Of a DNA stretch of 7,122 nucleotides, positions 1 through 4,795 are shown one piece after another. The notes beneath the pieces are model-generated. The model made no database searches. It worked only from the letters and a program-made list of their open reading frames with translations, and was not told where the DNA came from. A program made the position numbers and the translations under genes. This stretch comes from an uncultured Anaerolineales bacterium. Lineage in GTDB: Bacteria > Chloroflexota > Anaerolineae > Anaerolineales > UBA11657. Position 1 is the first letter of the stretch. Every line of letters starts with the position of its first letter. The stretch spans positions 1 to 7,122 of the forward strand of contig CAJWIA010000071.1 in the NCBI GenBank assembly GCA_913040765.1, written 5' to 3'.

Positions 1-6
1 GGATTT

Positions 7-609
7 TTGATTGAAACAGTTTTTATTTCACTGTCAGGAGTAATGGCTCCAGGGGCCCTATCTGCTGTGACCATTAATCATGGAATGCGCAACAGTCGAG
101 CTGGTGTCTCAGTAGCCATAGGGCATGGTATCGTGGAAGTGCCACTCTTAATCCTTATATACTATGGTGTTGGTGCGTTGATGCAAATATCTGGATTTCA
201 GGTATCAATAGGTATTCTTGGTGGTGTTTTAATGGCTTGGATGGGGATGACCATAATACGCAGCAGTGGGACTGTTTTATCTCAAGCAAGGAGGGGCGAA
301 TCATCTGTTTGGGCTGGTGTGATGCTGTCTGCTGGAAACCCTTATTTTTTGATATGGTGGGCTACTGTGGGATCATCTCTAGTAATTAGATCAGTGGAAT
401 ATGGTCTTGTAGGCGTTTTGCTATTTGGGATATGCCATTGGATGTGTGATTTGGTATGGCTTTGGTTGTTGGCCTTTCTTGCACATAGGGCTAGTGCGAG
501 TTTTGGAGGTGCTTTCGTGCGTATCACATCGTTGGTAAGTGGAAGTTTTTTATTGATAATAGGGTTCAGATTTTTATATCAAGCACTAAGCACAATGAAT
601 TCTATATGA
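7..609 (+). CDS. LysE/RhtB-family amino-acid exporter, possibly 5'-truncated by the window edge
   Basis: The product is a 200-residue, very hydrophobic inner-membrane protein with about six predicted helices (near residues 1-22, 38-58, 65-85, 105-127, 131-158 and 171-193), the size and topology of the LysE superfamily of proton-driven exporters of amino acids and related small metabolites. Family hallmarks are the APGA motif at 14-17 (normally S/A-P-G-P, with the last proline replaced by Ala), the NPYFLIWWATVG segment at 111-122 and Asp148 inside the fifth helix. The first usable start is TTG at position 7, but the frame is open to the left edge and no ribosome binding site can be seen, so a few N-terminal residues may lie outside. 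The substrate cannot be read from the sequence. The gene converges on the PLP-enzyme gene with only 13 nt between stops. Neighbouring amino-acid enzymes make an amino-acid or amino-acid-derivative substrate plausible, which is inference. Confidence 0.85.
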   Translation: MIETVFISLSGVMAPGALSAVTINHGMRNSRAGVSVAIGHGIVEVPLLILIYYGVGALMQISGFQVSIGILGGVLMAWMGMTIIRSSGTVLSQARRGESSVWAGVMLSAGNPYFLIWWATVGSSLVIRSVEYGLVGVLLFGICHWMCDLVWLWLLAFLAHRASASFGGAFVRITSLVSGSFLLIIGFRFLYQALSTMNSI

Positions 610-622
610 ATTATTACAGTTC

Positions 623-1792
623 TCATAGTTTATTTATGGCATTATGCATGCGCGTTAAAGCTGTCTCAAGTACGGATCTTGGGCATGCCAGGTTGAGGCG
701 TATGAAACCATCACCACCTGGTCCAAACATAGCTCCGTCACTAAAAGCAACTTTAGCCTTGTTCAAGAAGAACTCTTGAGGGTTTGCATCGGGAATGTTG
801 ATTTGGCTACAGTCCAACCACATTAAATATGTCGCTTCTGGGCGGGTAGTACGTATATTTGTCATATGCCTATCTATATACTGAATTACATAATCTCGAT
901 TTTCTGACAGATACTCTAACAATTGCTGAAGCCAGATGTTTCCATGTTGGAATGCTGCTAATGCAGCAGTATAGCCCATGACGTTAACACCTGGAATAAT
1001 ACCAGCAGATGCCTCACGTACTTGAAGCATTAGATCTGGATTCTGAATAATTGCATATCCACAGCTTAGTCCAGCCAGATTAAACGTTTTGCTAGGGGCC
1101 ATTAGTGTAATACATCTAGCAGCTATGTCATCAGAGATTGCAGCTGTCGGATAATGTGTTTTACTGCCTAGGATTAGTTCGCAGTGAATCTCATCAGAGC
1201 AGATAATAAGATTATTACGTTCAGCTATTGTTGCTAGCTTGGTTAATTGGTCCTTGCTATACATTTTTCCTACTGGGTTATGAGGGTTGCTGAGAAGGAA
1301 CAGTTTAGTATTTGTGTTGATGCTTGCATCTAATTTAGCATAATCTATTTCATATTCTATATGTTTGGTATTGTCTTTGCGTATCAATGGTGCATGATTG
1401 ACCGATTTGTTTTGATTTCTAATCGCATCCATAAATGGAAAGTAAATCGGTGGTTGTATCAAAACCTCGTCACCTGGATTGCCAAATGCGCGACAGCAAG
1501 CATTTAGCGCACTTCCAAGACCTGGGAAAAATATTATTTGCTCAGGAGATATTTCCCAGTTATACAATTTTTTTGTACGCACACAAATAGTTTCAAGAAG
1601 CTCAGGCAGTGTGTGCGCCGAATATCCAAACACGCCATGCTCTACTCGTTTTAGAAGAGCGTCTTGCACTTCCTTTGCTACGGCAAAGTCCATATCTGCT
1701 ACCCAAAGGGGTATCACATCCTTATCGTAGGTCTCCCATTTTCCGCTTCCAGTGCCGCGTCTTTCAATTGTTTTGTCAAAGTTGTACTTCAT
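623..1792 (-). CDS. MalY/PatB-type PLP-dependent enzyme, probable cystathionine beta-lyase (C-S lyase)
   Basis: The product is a 389-residue fold-type I aminotransferase-like protein of the MalY/PatB family. These cytosolic PLP enzymes usually cleave the C-S bond of cystathionine, cysteine or S-conjugates to pyruvate, ammonia and a thiol. Visible features are the N-terminal family signature around VIPLWVADMDF (26-36), FGYSAH at 55-60, SNPHNPVG (168-175), SDEIH (199-203) holding the PLP-ring aspartate, the Schiff-base lysine K235 in APSKTFNLAG, and the carboxylate-binding arginine R365 in GFIRLN. The length is normal for the family. An in-frame ATG exists at 1867 but would overlap the upstream gene by 61 nt. 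The ATG at 1792 begins with the family-typical MKYNFD, lies 14 nt after the upstream stop and has GAGAGGG in front of it, so I chose it. It is the last gene of the minus-strand cluster. Some family members, such as E. coli MalY, have side alanine-racemase activity, so a role with D-amino acids cannot be excluded. The exact substrate is unknown. Confidence 0.9.
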   Translation of the reverse strand: MKYNFDKTIERRGTGSGKWETYDKDVIPLWVADMDFAVAKEVQDALLKRVEHGVFGYSAHTLPELLETICVRTKKLYNWEISPEQIIFFPGLGSALNACCRAFGNPGDEVLIQPPIYFPFMDAIRNQNKSVNHAPLIRKDNTKHIEYEIDYAKLDASINTNTKLFLLSNPHNPVGKMYSKDQLTKLATIAERNNLIICSDEIHCELILGSKTHYPTAAISDDIAARCITLMAPSKTFNLAGLSCGYAIIQNPDLMLQVREASAGIIPGVNVMGYTAALAAFQHGNIWLQQLLEYLSENRDYVIQYIDRHMTNIRTTRPEATYLMWLDCSQINIPDANPQEFFLNKAKVAFSDGAMFGPGGDGFIRLNLACPRSVLETALTRMHNAINKL

Positions 1793-1800
1793 GTTTCGGA

Positions 1801-1807
1801 CCCTCTC
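1801..1807 (-). promoter_or_regulatory. Ribosome binding site for the MalY/PatB-type gene
   Basis: On the minus strand GAGAGGG lies 8 nt before the ATG at 1792 and overlaps the first base of the TAG stop (1809-1807) of the GNAT gene. This decides the start in favour of 1792 and suggests that ribosomes finishing the GNAT gene re-initiate on the next one. Confidence 0.6.
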
Positions 1808-2667
1808 TATGTTTTTGGATTGGCGATTAGAATATAATGATGGCCCATGTTTGGTAGCTCCTGGCATCCTGATAGTGTATAACCTGTATCAAAAGCTGAC
1901 GTCAGAGCTGATCCAAGAAACTGACGCCAGAGGCACAAATTTGATTGTTCAGATGTTGCTCTGGCGTCAGTTTTGTTAGGCAGAGGCACAGCCAATATGA
2001 CATATTTTTCATCGGTTGGTATATGTACATTACAATCCCTGTCAGTCTCAGGTGCTGACACTATATATAGGTTTTCATGCGATAGATTGTCTTGGCTCTG
2101 CTTGGCTATTGCTCGCAAAACTCTTGGACTTGTCAGATTCCAATCTACCTGTAAACGGTCTGTAGTTAGTCCAATATTAAGATCGTCATCTAGATCGCCA
2201 TATGCGTTCTTGATATATGTTTGTGATGTCACGCCTAAACTCTCTAGATTAAATATCGCATTTGCACGCTGCAGAGGGTCGAAAGTCCACGTGATCCTAT
2301 CAGTCATACCCTGAGCTAATACTGCATCTCTTTGGGCTAATTTTAGTTGCAATCCAAGTCCTTTCCTTCGAAATTTTGGGAGTACTGCCAACTGGTGACT
2401 ACAGTGTTTAGCAACTGTTTGACCATCAATATCTCTTTCATAGGCTGGGAAACCAAATACAAATCCGACCATTCCACCCAATTCGTCTGGCCCATCAGGT
2501 AAATATGCAGCCAACAAAATACCTCCATTTTTGGCCAATGTGATTAGTAATGGAGTTGGAGCTACAGCCTCACCAGTACCGCCCCATACCCACTTTCCCA
2601 ACAACTGGACTTGCTCGCAGGATGTGTGGTCTAATACTGGGCGAATATCAGAAAGAAGTTTTGACAT
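1807..2667 (-). CDS. COG3375-type GNAT N-acyltransferase, candidate amino-acid N-succinyltransferase
   Basis: The product is a 286-residue member of the GNAT superfamily, recognisable as the COG3375 'predicted acetyltransferase' group. The acyl-CoA pyrophosphate loop is in HQLAVLPKFRRKGLG (91-105; R-R-K-G-L-G at 100-105), followed by the group-specific block TWTFDPLQRANAIFN (126-140) and the segment ending GLTTDRLQVDW (166-176). A C-terminal extension of about 110 residues is normal for this group. GNAT proteins transfer an acyl group from acyl-CoA to an amine. Members found beside N-succinylamino acid racemases use succinyl-CoA to N-succinylate amino acids, D-amino acids in the Geobacillus case. 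The NSAR-type gene just across the divergent promoter supports the same role here by inference. The frame opens with a TTG at 2706, directly after a stop. I prefer the ATG at 2667 because its N-terminus (MSKLLSDIRP) fits the family. Neither start has a clear Shine-Dalgarno sequence. Confidence 0.85.
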   Translation of the reverse strand: MSKLLSDIRPVLDHTSCEQVQLLGKWVWGGTGEAVAPTPLLITLAKNGGILLAAYLPDGPDELGGMVGFVFGFPAYERDIDGQTVAKHCSHQLAVLPKFRRKGLGLQLKLAQRDAVLAQGMTDRITWTFDPLQRANAIFNLESLGVTSQTYIKNAYGDLDDDLNIGLTTDRLQVDWNLTSPRVLRAIAKQSQDNLSHENLYIVSAPETDRDCNVHIPTDEKYVILAVPLPNKTDARATSEQSNLCLWRQFLGSALTSAFDTGYTLSGCQELPNMGHHYILIANPKT

Positions 2668-2704
2668 ATTCGTGGGTAGAGGCTGTTGTGGATTATGATC
2701 CTGC

Positions 2705-2719
2705 AATCAATTGTTGATT
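2705..2719. repeat. Short inverted repeat between the SDR and GNAT genes
   Basis: AATCAA-TTG-TTGATT has perfect 6-bp arms around a 3-nt loop, in the 57-nt gap between the SDR stop and the GNAT ATG at 2667. It is AT-rich, so as an RNA hairpin it would be weak and is unlikely to terminate. It shares the 9-mer AATCAATTG with the palindrome at 3461-3471 upstream of the SDR gene, so it may be a protein-binding site or chance. Confidence 0.3.
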
Positions 2720-2724
2720 ACGTG

Positions 2725-3432
2725 TTACCATGGAATGGTTTTGCCAGTATAGTCATAAAAGCGACCGGTATCTTCCAACTGTATATAGTCAATGACCTGG
2801 AGCATTCCACTGACAGATTCGTTTGTGTCAATATCGGCGTTTGGTCCTCCCATATCTGTTTTTACCCAACCAGGAGTAATGCTTACAACTATAATTTTAT
2901 GATCTGCAAGTTCATGTGCCATCTGAATCGTGCTCATGTTCAACGCAGCTTTACTTGAGCTGTAGATACTAGCATACTTTTTCGTGCTGGATTCAGATGC
3001 TCTGTTAAGTGATCCCAGTCCTGAAGAAATGTTTACTATTCTTGGGTGTTCCCCTTTTTTCAACAGTTGTGCAAATTGTTGAATCACTAATATAGGTGCA
3101 ACCATATTGACTGCTAGGATCGACTTGATTGTGGAGGAGTCAAATGTTCCCAATCCTTTATCTACTGGTGAAACTGCAGCATTATTCACGAGTAAATCAA
3201 GTCCGTTTGTTTTGGAGCTAACTAGGTTATGTGAGTCCGATAGTGATTTATCATCGGTCACATCCAGTTTAATTATTGAAATTTGTTGAGGCGAGTCCTC
3301 TTGGAGTTTTAGTAGTTGACCAGCTTTACTAGGATTTCTACATGCTGCAAATACGTGCGCATCTCGCATTATTAATTGTCGTACAAACTCCAATCCTATT
3401 CCTCTGTTTGCCCCAGTGATTAGTGCTTTCAT
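2725..3432 (-). CDS. Short-chain dehydrogenase/reductase (SDR), carbonyl reductase or C-factor-like
   Basis: The product is a 235-residue classical SDR with an NAD(P)-binding Rossmann fold. It shows the dinucleotide loop TGANRGIG at 6-13, D57 in the LDVTD segment, NNAA at 83-86, catalytic N109, S137, Y157 and K161 (Y-SSS-K), and PGWVKTDMGG at 187-196. Arg10 in the glycine-rich loop and Arg32 after beta-strand 2 suggest NADP(H) preference, which is inference. The ending GRFYDYTGKTIPW resembles the CsgA/C-factor and sniffer-like carbonyl reductase branch. These oxidise or reduce an alcohol/carbonyl pair, but the substrate cannot be predicted. The ATG at 3432 has an excellent GGAGGTG in front. 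It is the promoter-proximal gene of the minus-strand cluster, 57 nt ahead of the preferred GNAT start. It may modify a carbonyl or hydroxy intermediate of the neighbouring amino-acid pathway, or be a hitchhiker. Confidence 0.9.
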   Translation of the reverse strand: MKALITGANRGIGLEFVRQLIMRDAHVFAACRNPSKAGQLLKLQEDSPQQISIIKLDVTDDKSLSDSHNLVSSKTNGLDLLVNNAAVSPVDKGLGTFDSSTIKSILAVNMVAPILVIQQFAQLLKKGEHPRIVNISSGLGSLNRASESSTKKYASIYSSSKAALNMSTIQMAHELADHKIIVVSITPGWVKTDMGGPNADIDTNESVSGMLQVIDYIQLEDTGRFYDYTGKTIPW

Positions 3433-3437
3433 ATCTT

Positions 3438-3444
3438 CACCTCC
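3438..3444 (-). promoter_or_regulatory. Strong ribosome binding site for the SDR gene
   Basis: Minus-strand GGAGGTG sits 5 nt before the ATG at 3432 and is a near-perfect match to the anti-Shine-Dalgarno consensus, the strongest in the window. It fixes the start of the SDR gene. Confidence 0.75.
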
Positions 3445-3450
3445 AGAATA

Positions 3451-3456
3451 ATTATA
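3451..3456 (-). promoter_or_regulatory. Candidate -10 box for the minus-strand cluster
   Basis: The minus strand reads TATAAT, a perfect sigma-70 -10 box, 18 nt upstream of the SDR start codon. Transcription would begin about at the ribosome binding site and give a leader of only about 12 nt. No good -35 box lies at 16-18 nt spacing (the hexamers there match TTGACA poorly). If real, the promoter probably depends on an activator or is weak. Confidence 0.4.
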
Positions 3457-3461
3457 CTGAA

Positions 3462-3471
3462 ATCAATTGAT
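3462..3471. repeat. Perfect palindrome ATCAATTGAT upstream of the SDR gene
   Basis: This 10-bp perfect palindrome lies immediately upstream of the minus-strand -10 box, in the -35/-10 spacer, a typical place for repressor binding. The sequence is AT-rich and short, so chance is a real alternative. Confidence 0.3.
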
Positions 3472-3484
3472 GGTAGTATCATAT

Positions 3485-3501
3485 TACAATGGTCGATTGT
3501 A
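3485..3501. promoter_or_regulatory. Candidate operator, 17-bp dyad in the divergent promoter region
   Basis: TACAAT-GGTCG-ATTGTA has perfect 6-bp arms and a 5-bp spacer, the dimension of a one-turn-plus operator for a dimeric regulator. It also contains a T-N11-A pattern of the kind bound by LysR-type regulators. It lies roughly midway between the two divergent -10 boxes (3451-3456 and 3556-3561), so one regulator could control both units. No regulator gene is in the window. Confidence 0.4.
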
Positions 3502-3531
3502 TATACTAATCCAAATTTATCATAGTCATGG

Positions 3532-3561
3532 TTGTTGTACTGACGTTCACCGAACTATAAT
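3532..3561 (+). promoter_or_regulatory. Candidate sigma-70 promoter of the NSAR-type gene
   Basis: A perfect -10 box TATAAT is at 3556-3561, preceded by TTGTTG at 3532-3537 with an 18-nt spacer (TTGTAC at 3535-3540 is an alternative with a 15-nt spacer). Transcription would start near 3568, giving a leader of about 22 nt that contains the ribosome binding site. A small inverted repeat, GTTC-ACC-GAAC at 3545-3555, abuts the -10 box inside the spacer and could be an operator. Confidence 0.5.
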
Positions 3562-3577
3562 TACATCAGATTGCGAC

Positions 3578-3582
3578 AGGAG
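3578..3582 (+). promoter_or_regulatory. Ribosome binding site for the NSAR-type gene
   Basis: AGGAG is placed 8 nt before the ATG at 3591, in good position, and supports that start. Confidence 0.65.
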
Positions 3583-3590
3583 CGATTGCG

Positions 3591-4697
3591 ATGAAAATTG
3601 ATCGGGTTGAAATGCATCATCTAGAGCTGCCGTTTGTTCATCCATTTGAGACGAGTTTCGGTCGTGAAACAAAGAGAGAGTTTATTCTATTGTCAGTTAC
3701 TGCTGATGGTGTCACAGGATGGGGGGAATGTGTTGCTGGATCTGGACCATGGTATTCCTATGAGACTGTAGGGACAGCTTGGAATATTTTGGAAGAATAC
3801 TTGATTCCTTTAATTCTCTATGAGAATATTGACAAAGCTGAGGATATAGTAGGGTATTTTGATCGTGTCCGAGGTCATCCCATGGCTCGCGCTTGTGTAG
3901 AAAATGCTCTATGGGACTTGGTGGGATGTACAAAAGGTTTGTCTTTGGCAGAAATGTTGTCTGCAGAGCGTGATTCCGTATTAGTGGGTGTTAGCGTTGG
4001 CATAGAGGAGAATATAGAAATACTACTTGAAAGAATTGCGCAACATGTAGATGAGGGATACAGGCGTGTTAAGTTGAAGATTAAGCCAGGTTGGGATGTG
4101 GATGTGGTGAAAACTGTGAGAAACAGATGGCCGAACCTTGCACTTCAGGTTGATGCTAACTCAGCTTATTCTTTATCTGATATTGAAATTTTCCTGGAAT
4201 TAGATCAATTTGATTTGCTCTTGATTGAACAGCCATTGCATCATGACGACATTGTTGATCATGCAAAGTTACAAAAGCAATTGATGACCCCCATTTGTCT
4301 TGATGAAAGTATACATTCTGTTGAGCATGCCAGATGGGCACTAGACATCAGTGCCTGTAAGATAATCAATATTAAGGTGGGGCGCGTGGGAGGTATAACA
4401 GCAGCATCTCGGATTCATGATTTGTGCGCTGATAGTGGTATACCGGTATGGTGTGGTGGGATGTTAGAATCAAACATTGGTCGTGCTGTGAACGTAGCAT
4501 TGGCTGCGATGCCTAATTTCAAACTAGCTGGCGATATATCAGCATCAGCTCGATATTTTCATCACGACATAGCATTACCTAATTTCGTGCTTAACAGTGA
4601 TTCCACATTGGATGTTCCAAGTGGTGATGGGGTGGGGGTTGTAGTGGACCAAGATAGACTAGCACATGCTCGTATTTCATCAAAATTATTTTCTTAG
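3591..4697 (+). CDS. N-succinylamino acid racemase / o-succinylbenzoate synthase-type enolase-superfamily enzyme
   Basis: The product is a 368-residue cytosolic enzyme with the enolase-superfamily capping domain (about 1-125) and a TIM barrel (about 126-330). All catalytic residues of the muconate-lactonizing subgroup are present: the K-x-K base at K161/K163 in KLKIKPGWD, the metal ligands D188 (QVDAN), E213 (IEQPL) and D238 (LDES), and the second acid/base K262 (NIKVGRVGG). CGGMLESNIGRA (288-299) and GDISAS (314-319) are typical of the OSBS/NSAR family and argue against dipeptide epimerases, which carry a D-x-D motif there. R265 aligns with Arg266 of the Amycolatopsis enzyme, reported to favour racemase activity. 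Such enzymes racemise N-succinylamino acids, make o-succinylbenzoate for menaquinone, or do both. No menaquinone gene is nearby and a GNAT acyltransferase is, so racemisation is the preferred reading. The gene is divergent from the SDR-GNAT-PLP cluster, with its own promoter and ribosome site. Confidence 0.88.
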   Translation: MKIDRVEMHHLELPFVHPFETSFGRETKREFILLSVTADGVTGWGECVAGSGPWYSYETVGTAWNILEEYLIPLILYENIDKAEDIVGYFDRVRGHPMARACVENALWDLVGCTKGLSLAEMLSAERDSVLVGVSVGIEENIEILLERIAQHVDEGYRRVKLKIKPGWDVDVVKTVRNRWPNLALQVDANSAYSLSDIEIFLELDQFDLLLIEQPLHHDDIVDHAKLQKQLMTPICLDESIHSVEHARWALDISACKIINIKVGRVGGITAASRIHDLCADSGIPVWCGGMLESNIGRAVNVALAAMPNFKLAGDISASARYFHHDIALPNFVLNSDSTLDVPSGDGVGVVVDQDRLAHARISSKLFS

Positions 4698-4795
4698 ACA
4701 GACTTTTTGTGTTTGTCAAAATTATCTGATTGAACATATTTGGTATCTAGCAAATTCGAATCTCTACTTGACAATTTAAATACTGACTAAATCAT
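4698..4795 (+). other. 98-nt gap between the NSAR-type and FadN-type genes
   Basis: I see no convincing rho-independent terminator here: the best pairing is GACA/TGTC (4697-4700 with 4714-4717), only 4 bp across a 13-nt loop. A consensus -35 hexamer TTGACA occurs at 4768-4773, but a -10 at normal spacing would overlap the next start codon. No Shine-Dalgarno sequence precedes the ATG at 4796. Whether the FadN-type gene has its own promoter or is read from the gene upstream is unresolved. Confidence 0.4.

Noticed and set aside
1793..1867. Upstream ATG (1867) as start of the PLP gene
   Set aside because: It would overlap the GNAT gene by 61 nt and add 25 residues unlike the family. The ATG at 1792 has a good ribosome site and the expected N-terminus.
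2686..2958. Plus-strand open frame across the SDR/GNAT junction
   Set aside because: It is antisense to two well-supported genes, has no ribosome site and shows no family features.
3591..4697. Dipeptide (L-Ala-D/L-Glu) epimerase as the enolase-superfamily function
   Set aside because: The K-x-K and metal ligands fit both groups, but the last barrel strands carry CGGMLES and GDISAS as in OSBS/NSAR rather than the D-x-D motif of dipeptide epimerases.
4697..4717. GACA...TGTC hairpin after the NSAR-type gene as terminator
   Set aside because: The stem is 4 bp with a 13-nt loop and no T-run follows, so it is too weak.
4680..4725. Direct repeat TCAAAATTAT (4680-4689 and 4716-4725)
   Set aside because: It is only 10 bp, AT-only except for one C, and the first copy lies in coding sequence; most likely chance.
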